A stretch of DNA of 64,000 bases from Endomychus coccineus. Lineage: Eukaryota > Arthropoda > Insecta > Coleoptera > Endomychidae. Each line of letters begins with the position of its first letter. Position 1 is the first letter of the stretch. The notes beneath the pieces are model-generated. The model worked only from the letters and a program-made list of their open reading frames with translations, was not told the origin of the DNA and ran no database searches. Made by a program: the position numbers and the translations under genes. Positions 1-10,887 of the stretch are shown here, one piece after another. The DNA lies in assembly GCA_958510875.1 (NCBI GenBank), contig OY294068.1:200371997-200435996 (forward strand). Reading direction: 5' to 3'.

Positions 1-164
1 CTCCTCTGATACCAATATTCCATCACTGGCTCGTACGATGTTCCACGAACATTAAAGGAAAAAACATTGAATCGATATTCAAGTCGTATTTTCCGATTGA
101 AATGAAGAGCGACCTACTTTGACTGTCTGTAGAGTGTTACCTACAATTCAGACCTAATAGTCAG

Positions 165-1480
165 ATAGAGGCAAAGATGACTCCTAAAAAATGGCCTTCA
201 AGTTTACCGGATCTCAGGCTAATGTATTTTCTTGGGGTTATATGAAGAACGAAGTTTACTAGTAGGAATCAATACAGGACCACGACTAGACAAAAAGATC
301 GTAGAAGAGAAGGGCGTACGCTATTTAATAAAGCCCAAATCAACCAAGACCTACTACATAGCTATTCAACACATACCTACTGAGTGGCAAAAAGGGAGAT
401 TTATTTATATTCCCAAGTTAGACAGACTAAATGGCACGACGCCCAAGTCACACTGTCCAATTAGTCTAGCCTCCTAGGGTTCTATCCCTCCTGTGTCAGT
501 GGATCAACGCCAGTTTGGACAAAAGGGTAGTCTTATCATCAATTGGGGATACCACAGTCACAGCTAAAGCTGGTAGAGGATTCCAGCAAGGAAGAGTGTT
601 ATCACCTCTTCCGTAGTCTATGTTGGTGGATGAACTATTGAAAAGGCTAGCATCCAAAGGCATCCACTGCTGAGGGTCGATGATCTTGCGATTACTGCGA
701 TAGGTGAATTCGCAGCAACAATATCGGGACTCACACAAACTGCTCTAAACTTAATGGACAAGTGGTGCCAAGAATGGAACTTACCGTAAATCCTCTTAAA
801 ACCACAATAGTTGTTTTTTCTAATAATATAGTACTGAGACGACTAGAGTCACCAGCTCTGATTGTGGTAGATATCCCAATTTCACAAGAGGCAAACTATT
901 TTGAATATTGATCACAAGCTGACATGGAGTCAACACTTACAGAAAACAATCCAAAAGAGTACGGCAGCCCTCAACCTAAGCAGAAGAATGTGTGAATGAA
1001 TTGGGAGCACAACCAAAAATGATCACATGGCAATACACCAGGGTCATTGGACCCATGACTGCATATGGCTTGGTAGTATGGTGATCAAAGACTAAGCAGG
1101 CTGGGGTGATCCGAAGGCTAAGGAGCATTCAAAAGCAAGGCTGCCTGGCTGTCACGGAAGCTATGACAACCTCAACAGCAGCCACCTTAGAAGTCTTGCT
1201 GAACTTGCCATCGGATGAGATGCTTCGAGAGAATAGTTATAAGAGACGGCTCAAAAACCCAGGAAGGTACAGGAGCAGGAATAAATATATCCGAGTCAAA
1301 TACAAGAATCTAACTGAGATTGGGTGAACACATGGCACTATTCCAGGCAGAAGTTGCTGTAATACATCATTGTGCCGAAGAACTGTTAAGACAAGAGTTT
1401 GACATTCAGGCGGCCCAAGTCTTTAGTCTCGGTATCAGGCCACACAAGTTACAAAGGCAACGAATAGGTTGACTCACTAT
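165..1480 (+). mobile_element. Degraded LINE with RT and RNase H
   Basis: This is a decayed non-LTR retrotransposon read on the plus strand through several frames. In order there is a fingers-like motif IPKLDRLNGTTPKSHCPISL (about 400-470), a DELLKRLASKGIH stretch (about 625-665), KWCQEWN followed by VNPLKTTIVVFS (about 760-820), the motif AYGLVVW (about 1055-1080), RRLRSIQKQGCLAVTEAM (about 1110-1165), and a partial RNase H with GTGAG and MALFQAEVAVIHHCAEELLR. The RNase H after the RT points to an I/R1-type LINE. The YADD box is destroyed and stops and frameshifts are frequent, so it is dead. Both ends are uncertain. Confidence 0.8.
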
Positions 1481-2439
1481 CCCGAGAAGGGGTAGGTGGG
1501 GCTCTAATTGGTCCATAACATGAGGGCATACACGATAGATGTGCAAAGGTCGCAGTGAAGAGGCTCACAGTCCATAAGCTCCATACAAATCTAATCTAAT
1601 GTAGACAAAACGATTGTTGCTCGTATTCGAATTGGGGGAACTCTTTCAATGCTATAGCAGTATTCACGAAATAACAAATACAGGGCTTCGTCAATTTGGT
1701 TATGCATCAATCTGTATCGAGTTAGAATAATCGTTGCATCTAACAACAGTATAGCCAAATGTAGCGAAGCCGAACCACTGATCGTAATCTTGTTGGCTCT
1801 ACACCGTCAATCTGGCAGCGAATACTCCATAAATTGGTGGTTGTTTAGTGAGAAGAAACCTCAATCAGAAAATCCAACAACATGAACCGACTCGAAGCTA
1901 CGATAATAGCTTTAATTGGCAATCAGCAACGGACATTAAATGAACATTTTTGCGAGAGATCCAAGGAATACGAGGATCCGTCTTATTCATAGAATTTATG
2001 TATTGAATTAGAGCTTTTCAAATAGGAATTGAAGCGGTAGAGCTGTATTCAAATGAGATTATGAAGCACAACAAATTTCTCATTTGAAAAGGCACGTACA
2101 GACGGCAAGGGAGTGTAACGTGCAGACTATAATTAAATATTATTAAAATCAACTATACCATATTTATAAGTCGCAAAGCACATTGAAGCTGTTCGAATAG
2201 TATTCAGATAGAGTTGATGTATTTCTATCGTTTGGTACAAATATTTAAGGTATCTTCAAATTTGTAACAAGTCTTAATGATACCGAAACATGAAAAACAA
2301 CATTGAATACGTGACGTTTCGAAAAACACTCGATGCCAAATGTGCTAAGCCCTCCGCCTCTTTTACTTTGTGACTTTCGATCCTCTTTCCGAGTATTTCG
2401 TGTATTGATACTGATTTTTTACAATTTGAGTTTTCAACA
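1481..2439. other. AT-rich sequence, no gene seen
   Basis: No convincing coding or structural signal apart from the far tail of the minus-strand SINE-like repeat. A GAAACGTC box on the minus strand near 2310-2320 resembles the end of a hammerhead motif, but its partner box was not found. Confidence 0.5.
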
Positions 2440-2732
2440 AATAATCCATTAGTTTTAGTGGATTTTTGACCAAATAAGCGAACCTTGCCGTTTTGGGGAG
2501 ATTTTTGTAGAAAAGTGTAGGTTTTGGTATCCGAAAACATGTCCCACCATTCAATGTTGGTGACAAATTAGAATAGAATGTATGAAGATTGTATGAACTA
2601 TGAAGATAACTTAAAAAATCTAACATAGGATTATAAAGATGAATAAACATAAGACATTCAACCATTGGTGGGATTCGAACCCACGTTACTGGATGACTAG
2701 GCCTGGGTGTTTCCCAATTACACCACTTTGGT
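2440..2732 (-). repeat. tRNA-headed SINE, copy 1
   Basis: On the minus strand a 72-nt tRNA-like head (2661-2732) is followed by a body that includes GTGGGACATGTTTTCGGATA. The head has a 4-bp D stem (GTGT/ACAC), a perfect T stem around GTTCGAAT and an acceptor with five of seven pairs. Its anticodon stem is broken, so it is not a working tRNA. The same head and body occur inverted at 2986-3315, which marks a dispersed SINE rather than a tRNA gene. The 3' limit is approximate. Confidence 0.75.
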
Positions 2733-2985
2733 TCCGTGAGATTCTTATATTTTTGTAAATATAAACCTCTGAAAGGATAGTAGATCATTGATGAACACAA
2801 TGCGATTCGATGATCCGCTATAGATCAACTATTCACGCACATTCATCTAAAGTTCAATCGTTTTGAAGTGTGGATTGTAGGTTAGAGTATTACTATGATT
2901 GGCGATTACTCTTGACAGTACTCATTCAATGACAGCATCACGGTTCTTATATATTTCAATAGAACTGATTGAGAATTGTTCCGGG

Positions 2986-3315
2986 ACCAAAGTGGTGTAA
3001 TTCTTAAGCACCCTGGACTATACATCCAGTAATGTGGGTTCGAATCGCCTATGGTTCAATGTTTTAAGTTTATTCATATTTATAATCTTATGTTAAATTA
3101 TCTAAGTTATCTTCATAATTCAGAAAATTTAATTCTTTAACTCTTAATATACCTACACGAAATTGTGGCCAATTAGGCAAAGAAATTCTAGTTAACCCTC
3201 TTGCCACCAAATTTGATTTTCCGGAATAGTGGGACATATTTTCGGATACCGAAACCTACATTTTCCAACAAAAATTTTTTGCCTAAAACTACCGGACTAG
3301 TTCATCTGTCGAACA
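2986..3315 (+). repeat. tRNA-headed SINE, copy 2
   Basis: This is the plus-strand partner of the copy at 2440-2732. The tRNA-like head occupies 2986-3055, with a perfect 5-bp anticodon stem CTGGA/TCCAG and an intact GGTTCGAATC box B, but a damaged T stem on the 3' side. The body then matches copy 1, including GTGGGACATATTTTCGGATA near 3229-3248. The two copies stand head to head about 250 bp apart. They differ at many positions, so they are separate insertions or an old inverted duplication. Confidence 0.72.
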
Positions 3316-3819
3316 TTGTAATATTTCTAGTTTTCCTAACGAAGGAAGGCTTCGCTGAGAGCAATTTGAATATGAGAATTTATTAGATAGCGTAATATAT
3401 TTTGGTCTTTGTACCACGTCGTTGGTAGGTTATAACTAACTACCTTCTTCAGAGATCGCTCAGTAACGTTGCAAACTTGCTAGTTTCACAGCTGCCTGGA
3501 ACTACAAGTTTGTGTTATTGATCGATCTGGACTACCTAGAAAGGTCTTCTCATAGAAAAGGGTGATCACTTCTTACTCATTTGTGATATTTTCATTTGTA
3601 TAAAAATAGAAGATCACAATGTAATGGACACATCAATTCAACATTGCAATACGACTTTACATTCCGACCTGTTATACTGGTTGTTGCCACAAAATTGCTA
3701 GGTTGCCTCGCATGACAATAGAGATTTTATCCCATAACCATAGAACAGTCTAAGGCATATTGGTCCATCTCTTTTTAGTAATAAGGCAGTACCATCTAGT
3801 GTAGGGTAATTTGCTTGGG
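3316..3819 (-). other. Downstream flank and likely 3' UTR of oaf
   Basis: This lies just after the oaf stop codon on the minus strand and should contain at least part of the 3' UTR. The nearest AATAAA (minus strand, about 3379-3384) is roughly 440 bp past the stop, next to the SINE copy 2 tail. No other feature is evident. The polyadenylation site is not established. Confidence 0.4.
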
Positions 3820-4130
3820 TCATTCGTCCCACAGACATTGTTGTTTTTGGTCCGCGTAAAACATAAACAGGTGGCACTTTTTACACGTTTTTATCCCGCA
3901 CCGGTAAGTCATCGCGGAACTTTTCGCCTGTCCTTTACCTTTACAGTACTTTAGACCGCACGGATACCAACCTATGCAGATTTCCAAGTGACAAACGCAC
4001 GGCGCCCACATCTTCTTCATTCCCGTGCAGTTCGGTGGAGTTTCCGTATTTGTGACGGCGTTTTCCGTCAACGACGATTTGTTGTCGGGGAATTTCTTAA
4101 GTGCCGCCAGGTAGCTTGCCTCCGATATGC
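3820..4130 (-). CDS. oaf: out at first (oaf), last coding exon
   Basis: This exon encodes the C-terminal, cysteine-rich part of OAF, a conserved secreted protein first described in Drosophila. On the minus strand a pyrimidine-rich tract and CAG end at 4131, and the exon opens at 4130 with two bases that finish a glycine codon begun in the exon at 55171-55489. It gives 102 residues and ten cysteines. The family signatures CIGWYPCGLKYCKGK, YRCGIKTCKKC and the ending QKQQCLWDE are all present, and no frame break is seen. The stop is TGA at 3820-3822, followed by C. Reading through it would add only seven codons before a TAG. Splice phase, motif match and ending agree, so identification is firm. 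The precise molecular activity of OAF is not settled. Confidence 0.95.
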
Positions 4131-4133
4131 CTG

Positions 4134-5300
4134 AAAAGATAAATAATGGTTGTAATTCATGATGTTTTCGGGGATTTCACGAGCACAAGAAGGGGAATAT
4201 ACAAAGTGGGGAAATTTCGACACGTGGGCATACGTTTTTGAATAAACTCGATACAGCGCCGAAGAGCATCCCAAGCGCTCGGCGGGACATGTTAAACATG
4301 ATTGGTGGGATCATTCTCTAACAATTCATCATATTGCTGACAAAATGCCATCAGACAAGCAATGAATATGGAAACTTGTGTTGTTCGAGTAAATACTAAC
4401 AACGTGCTGCTTTGGCAAACCCAAGACGAACCATAGAAAACATGTAGCAACAAACAAAGAGGTTTCATGTTGAAATAAAATAATAGCATATGTAATGCAA
4501 CTGCTCTTGCGTAACTGGTTTAATTAACAATAAATTTCACATGATTGTTTTACGGGTGAAACAAGTATAAACTCAGGAAGGAAAGATCCCTGCGGAAGTA
4601 CAGAACATACTTCCGGTAACGACCCTTCCAACATCCGGTCGGCGGCGTAATGCGAATATTGTGGAGAAACAATCCCTTAAGTAAAGTGAACGCTATATCC
4701 CACATTATCATAACACCGACCGTCTCGTATCTTCGAATCGGGAGTGTTTTATAATGCGCACTGCTAGATACTTGCACTTATACACTCAAGTTCTTGCTCA
4801 TTTACAGCGGAAATAAACTGCCCTTGACTTGACTTTACGAACACCGATTTTAATACTTATTCTTGGTATTATTGAGGTCCTTCATTTTTACTAGGAATAA
4901 CATAAATCCTCGTTTTGAATTATGAATATTTCTTTGATATCTTTATCAAAAATTGTTTTGTTTGTTAGTGAGAGAGGAATCATGAGACTGGAAATTTTTT
5001 ATGGAGAAGTAGGTTCGACGGAACTTTGTAGTGGAACGCTTTTCACATTTTCTTTCGCATCAAACCAAAGTGCTTTTCAAATCACTCTGCTAGATGTAAA
5101 ACCCCTATTTTGATTACCCATGAATATAAATAAGAATAAAAATGTCTGCTAATGAGAAACTCGTGATATCGGATGACTTACTGGTTATCGGTACACGTAC
5201 TGCAAGTTATATTGATGTTAATTAATCAAGGCAAATGATATATAGGAATGAATTTGATAAAATAAGTAAATTGATAACCTTTAGTAAACAAGGAAAATCA
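4134..5300. other. Intronic sequence without recognised features
   Basis: AT-rich intron next to the last oaf exon. The short open frames here do not resemble known proteins, and no repeat boundaries were noticed. Confidence 0.5.
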
Positions 5301-5439
5301 GAGAAAGGCTCGTTATTACAATATTACTACATATCTATGTGCTTAAGAAGATCGAGTTCATGACCAAGGGCTAATATTCAAGATGCTTGAAGCGAGGAAA
5401 CCTTCACTCATTTGCCAACTTATTTCTTCCCAGGAGGAA

Positions 5440-7137
5440 AGTTTAAGATCAAGAAATAAGCGGATGCCTCACAAGGATCCCTGCTCTCGCCACTCCTTTT
5501 TACGATCTTCACTCACGACATCCCGAATACCTCAAATATGGAACTAGGACAATATACCAACGTCGATGGCGTCCTGGATGATCTATTGGGCCAGTGCTAG
5601 CCATACGGAAACTCCATAGACCGCCACCGAGGAACTAGAAGAATGGTACGCCAAAATGAAGAATCGAAGTTAGCCCTTTTCCGTTATCTTCTTTGTGAAG
5701 GAACGTGCAGAATTTAAGGGCGCAATTGTTCGATTGGAGAATTCCCTGGAAGACGGAGGACAAATATATTGGCATCATACAGGACAGAAGGTTAACTTGG
5801 CGACAATACGTCGGGCACGCTCCAAACAAAAAGAGCAGAGCTCAGCTATTTCCGATTCTTTTTAATGAACAAGGTGAATAAGTACAACACAAGTACACAA
5901 ACCCAAGGTTAACTTAGTGCAAGAAAGATCAACAGAATCGGTTTTTCAAGTTATTGCTGACCGAAAGATAGCTGGGCGATAAAATCTCCAATCTGGGTAA
6001 ATTCTAGGATCTTCAAGATGATGCATTTGATAAAACTTTATTCAGCAAATTTGGAACAGTTCTCTCCAAGCATGGTGTGAACCCAACATTCAGTAGATGT
6101 AGATCAAAGAGTAATCATAGTAGTACAGGTTATTCCACGACCAAGAGGACTATCGCTAGAAGATATGCACATGGTGTGCACTATCACTCCTGCTGAGGAG
6201 CATTGTAGTGGACGACCTCCTGCGAAGACTTTATGAGGAGGGATTTTATACCATAGAGTTCTCAAAATGATCCAACGTTGGTTTAAGCCACTCCTTTAAC
6301 GTTAACCGTCAAAAACAGAGCTGATCCTTTTCATAAGAGAAAGAAAAATGGGTGAGCTCCGCGTACCAGAACTACGCAACACCACCCCAACGCTATCGTC
6401 AGAGATCTCAGAGCGAAGGGTATTGCATTTTGGCAGTGTCGAAAAGCAATCTGCAAAATAAGGGAGGGGGACTATCTCCATATATAACATTGCTTATCAA
6501 GACAGTCATAAAACCCATGATAGCATACGGTGCACTGACCTGATAAAACAACTGAATAAGCATTACCATGTCATGTACACAACACACATACAGCAGCGAT
6601 AGAAGCAATGGGTCCGCCTTTTATATCTCTCCATGTCTTCACTGACCGTTCTAGAACCAAAATGGGATCTGGGACGGGATTCATTAGATAGATCTAAACC
6701 TATCCATAACATCACCCATAGGGAAATACACAACAGTACACCAATAGATATCGAGCATGGGACAAAAGAAATTCCAAACCTCAAAATGAACAGTTCAGCA
6801 GGAATAAGATAACCTTCAAACTTGTCATAGAAAGCCACAACATCCTGAGCAAAGCAGCAAACGCCAACAACATCGAATTGAATTGGCTCGCGAGATTTCT
6901 TCCAAGGGAAACTCTGAAAAATAATCGTACTATCAAGCAAATGCCTTAATGCCATTCTCTCGTTTAAGCAACGATGATATGAAACTCCAGGTTGTAGACA
7001 GGCCAAGGGAGAGAACCTTGTTCAAAAACAGCCGAATAATCTTGGAACTGTTTCGGACGAACCACTATAGGAGTTGTATGTTGGGGGAACACCCATATAG
7101 TATGGCCAGCATTCAGCAGGACCCTCAGATGCTGTGA
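5440..7137 (+). mobile_element. Degraded LINE reverse transcriptase
   Basis: A plus-strand LINE remnant in broken frames. At about 5467-5530 it reads ASQGSLLSPLLFTIFTHDIP, an RT PQGS box. The expected YADD that follows has decayed to YTNV. Further on are an L-WY-KMKN stretch, a degenerate RRLTWRQYV, and PYITLLIKTVIKPMIAYGAL near 6475-6540, the usual thumb/C-terminal motif of Jockey- and I-like elements. A final part around 6949-7137 may be the C-terminus. No RNase H is visible, so clade assignment is open. Confidence 0.65.
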
Positions 7138-8814
7138 ACTTATTTTTCCAATAACTAGAAATACTTATGGATGGGATACAATGGTCCTAATGTGGACTCT
7201 GACCAATAGGTCAAACCAGAATCCAAAACAGTTAGTTAGCCTTTTTGAAAATAACGTACGACCCCGGGGAAATTATCCTCCCCTCCAATCGAACATCGCT
7301 GCTCGTGAATGCGATAGTGGCGGATAAGAGAGGATATTAAAGGAAATAGAGTCGAGAATGGGAATCAAAAGCGTCATACGCGGTAGCTCACTAACACTAC
7401 GCCACCCCGTATTAACCAAGCCCCGATACAATGTGCACTAAATGTGAGAATGAATATGGGAAGGCGTGGCTCCAAGCACTGTATCATAACAGTTGAGTGC
7501 AAGTGAGCTCTTGAATTCAAGAAAATAGAAATGTTAGCACGCCGCACCCATATACTTTCGAGCCCGTATAAAGTTTTATTTTAATGCACGTTTCACGTAA
7601 ATCCTGCAAATTTATAGCTCTAAATTGAAATGCGAATATGGTACCGGGAAAATTACCAGCTAAAGTTATTGTGAAAGGTATATAATGCACATGTTGGATA
7701 CCACAAACTGACAGAATTAGTAGGCGCTAATAAAATTATTTGCATATTTTAATGTGGAAAAATATTGAATATATGACTTTATTTTTCCCACATGTAGAAT
7801 CACAAAATAAAATATTCACTACTTTACCTAATATCAGTAATATCGATGATTTCGTATTTGATATTTGAAACATAGAATATTGGAGAATTATTCATCAAAC
7901 AGATTCTTTTTATTCATCAATGATAATGTATTTTATGCACTTCCGTCATATGGTTTGCCGCCTCAATTTTGTCACTCTGTGAGAACATAATATAACACAG
8001 TTCTGCGTATCTTGTAACGTTTTGGACGTTAGTAATTTTATTTAATGGTCATTTATTAATCCGATAACTGTTGTGAGATATTTAATCTTGGAAAGAAACA
8101 GCCTCGACCTCTGCAATTCAACAGCCCAAGCCAAATATGTTTCTTTCATAAAATTAAGCCTGTAATTTAAATTTAATTTAATCAAATTATTAGAACTCTA
8201 ATTTGTTTCACTATTCACTTTTTTAAGTATTAGTCTTTGTTAATTTATTGAATTAAGTTTCATTGTAAACCAAGATAATTTTGTTCTCAATTATAATTCG
8301 CTAGAGGAATAAAACCAAATAGTTAAGTTGAAACGTGTCTTTATTTTTTCTAAAATAATCATCAACATTTATAAACCTCGTAATGCTGGACATTCTTGAT
8401 TGAGGACTCTTTCGTATTTTTTAGTGAAGCAATTGGCGAGTTTTATTTCCGGTTCGTAGAAATAAGTTTTTAAAAAGATTTGAAAACTACTATATTTATT
8501 TGGAGCAATGTTAAAGCTACAATAATTGATACAGTAATGATCCCCATTTGTAGGTGGATCTTATATTTATAACTTATTCATATCTCTTAACCTTGCTGGT
8601 CGTAATTCTAAGCATTCGTAAAGAATTTTGTTATGGATAGACTGAAATGTCTCATTCATGAAGATCTATCACTAATAATACACTAATCTATTGTTTTATT
8701 ACAATATGCTATTATAATTAATATAATAAAGAGTGTCCTTATATGATACATAGCTGGCGCTCAAAAAAGCCCGTCCTATTTAATCAAAAATCGAAGGATA
8801 CGTTTCATTATGAG
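7138..8814. other. AT-rich intronic sequence
   Basis: No gene, RNA or clear repeat end was recognised. The stretch 7560-8760 is very AT-rich and poor in open frames. Confidence 0.5.
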
Positions 8815-9210
8815 CTCTGAGGTTAATTCGGCTCCCAAACATACGTTGAAGCTCTTGGATTTTATACAAGATGATTAATAATATCACATTTACGAATTCA
8901 TTGACCTCTTCAGAACATGGTAGAAAGAAGAGCGACCTATCTATATAGATGTCTGCATGGTCGGTGTTCATCAGAAATCTCATCTGTTATTCCACCAAGG
9001 AAGATTCCAGATTGGCGGACTGGACGAGCTCAAGCTTGTCACCCCTTCATTGTCAAGCTCGAGACTTGCCGAACGTCTCTCTACCAGACATTTTTCTATC
9101 GAACACAGTTGTGGAGCTCTATGCCTATAAACTCAAAACCTTCAAGAAATTTCGAATGCTTTTCTCCTCTCCCAACATTCACCCGATGGCTTGTGGTGTG
9201 GTAAAAGTAT
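8815..9210 (+). mobile_element. LINE C-terminal fragment
   Basis: A plus-strand fragment of the C-terminus of a Jockey/CR1-like LINE. APKHTLKLLDFIQ, then TNSLTSSEH, matches the minus-strand fragment near 35000 (ALKLLDSIQKRAISLID, TNSSTSLEHRR). It is followed by YLYRCLHGRCSSEISSVIPP, HPFIVKLETCRTS and FFYRTQLW, the usual end of such ORF2 proteins. Frames shift between blocks. The piece at 17560-17690 belongs to the same family. Confidence 0.75.
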
Positions 9211-9804
9211 CGAAAAAAAAATGTTTTCTACTATTGACATTTTCATTACCCGACTGAACTCTTGCCATGCATTGCAAGACATTGAGTAACATGTTATGGG
9301 TGCTTTATTCTCATTCAGCGAGACCAACTTAAGCTGGAAATAAATCTTCGTATAGAAAATTTCAATATTTTGATACCTGATGAATTATAATTGAAGCTCC
9401 CACTCTATATAAACGTAGATGAATCTGTTTAGTATGTATAAGTAATTATTTTTGATATTCGTAGAAAACCCTACATAGTCGGATGTAAGTAATGATTCCT
9501 TCAGATTCAGAACTCCCATTCATTCAAAAGATAGCAGCTTTTCCTTTCATTGTAAATGAAACATTCTTCAAACAACATGACAAGGCCGCCTTTGAAACTG
9601 AACTGGAGACCATATAAGGAAGATTTCAAAGAAAAACCGATACCTTATATCGTTAATTAATTCTTCACTCAAATGTAATATCAATAACATTCACCTTCCA
9701 ATAATAGAGATCCGACGAAATGTAAGGCTAAAATTACACAAAACGTTCAGCATTCTGTCGAAACCATTATTTGGGTGTAAATTTTGTGCTTCAACTTCAA
9801 CATT
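9211..9804. other. Intronic sequence without recognised features
   Basis: AT-rich sequence with no supported gene or repeat. Confidence 0.5.
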
Positions 9805-10080
9805 AGCGAAATTATTTGCGATAAGACTTAACAGCTTGTTAGTTGTCGATGCGACGGCGAATTCGTCGCCGCTACCTGTTCCTATGAATACTATATGTTG
9901 CCTTCATGCCTCAACTAGTACACATCTGAAGGGCAAATCAACCGGAAGTTTGAATCTTACGTCTGTCAAACGTTTAGTTAACCATATTGTCAATTTGTCA
10001 GGTAGATGCCTTGAATATTTCAAATTCAAGGTTTTGTTGAGTTATCGCAAATAATTTCGCTTAGGACTTAACCGCTTGTT
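9805..10080. repeat. Short element bounded by palindromic direct repeats
   Basis: The 20-mer AGCGAAATTATTTGCGATAA at 9805-9824 is exactly inverted at 10042-10061. Because the core is itself nearly palindromic, the two ends also align directly, and each is followed by GACTTAAC(A/C)GCTTGTTA-like sequence (9825-9841 and 10065-10080). This could be a small non-autonomous element or a local duplication. No family was recognised. Confidence 0.5.
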
Positions 10081-10299
10081 ACCAATGATTTAAAACAAAT
10101 AAAGGCGTGGAAAGACGTCAAGTTGAACTCTATGACATTGAAATTTTATTTGAATAGTCAATTTATGTAATGTGATGGTCTATCACAGGCGTTGTTCATA
10201 TATCAGCGTCCGTCATGCCAACGTTATCCGTTTTCTTGTCATCAGGTTCACAAAGTTTTGATTCCCAGCTTGAACAGCGACAAAACGTCATACCATCTC

Positions 10300-10340
10300 A
10301 GACACATGTTTCGCCCTTCTCACGGGCTCGTTTGTGAGAC
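10300..10340 (-). ncRNA. Degenerate hammerhead-like motif
   Basis: On the minus strand the sequence contains a GCCC/GGGC stem with a 7-nt loop, directly followed by GAAACATGT. This is the stem II, GAAA box and tiny stem III order of the small hammerheads of Penelope elements. The upstream box is CAAACGA, two changes from CUGANGA, so the copy is unlikely to be active. Identification rests on the motif pattern only. Confidence 0.4.
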
Positions 10341-10699
10341 GAAGCAGACGTGAAGTCACTATCAACCCTCAAAGTGTTTGACGAACCTACAAATCACTGT
10401 TCAACGTGTTGAACCAAAACTTTTCCTGTTGACTGCTAACACGAAATGTGTTTGTATTTCACTATGCATTGTTCTGAGGTTATCTGCGGTATGTCACGAA
10501 CAGTCTGAGCTGCGATGAGTGATCAATCTATAAGCCGTTTGTATTGTGAACGATACGTCTGCCAAAAACGACACATCATATTGACCTTTTACCTCCTTAA
10601 TTGTTTCTTGGCAGGTGCCTACGTCGTGTGAAGAACTGTGATATAGGAATTGCATTTATATAATTGGTTTATTAAGAATCATATGATTACCATGTACTT

Positions 10700-10887
10700 T
10701 ATTTTTATTATTAACGGTTGAAGTAGAAGTCAATCAAACTATTAACTTAACCATCACTAAATTAAATAGTAAACATTCCTCTTCAATATATCATAAGCCT
10801 TCACATATGGACATTAATATACACAAAAATTCAAACCACCTCATACAACATAAACTGGCTGCTCTTCAAAGCATGATACATAGACTT
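10700..10887 (+). mobile_element. Penelope-like element A, 5' part
   Basis: This is the upstream part of a PLE that matches the minus-strand PLE at 33308-33540 nearly base for base, including the block encoding HTDIIIHKNSNHP in that copy. The reading frame here is broken. The match stops at 10887 and resumes after the inserted palindromic element at about 12522. The upstream boundary is approximate. Confidence 0.8.

Noticed and set aside
2661..2732. tRNA gene on the minus strand
   Set aside because: The anticodon stem is broken and the acceptor has only five of seven pairs. The same unit with a long shared 3' body occurs inverted at 2986, so it is a tRNA-derived SINE.
2986..3055. tRNA gene on the plus strand
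   Set aside because: The anticodon stem is good, but the T stem and acceptor are damaged and it carries the same SINE body.
4068..4274. Separate small protein upstream of the oaf exon
   Set aside because: It is in another frame from the OAF exon and crosses the splice acceptor, with no recognisable similarity.
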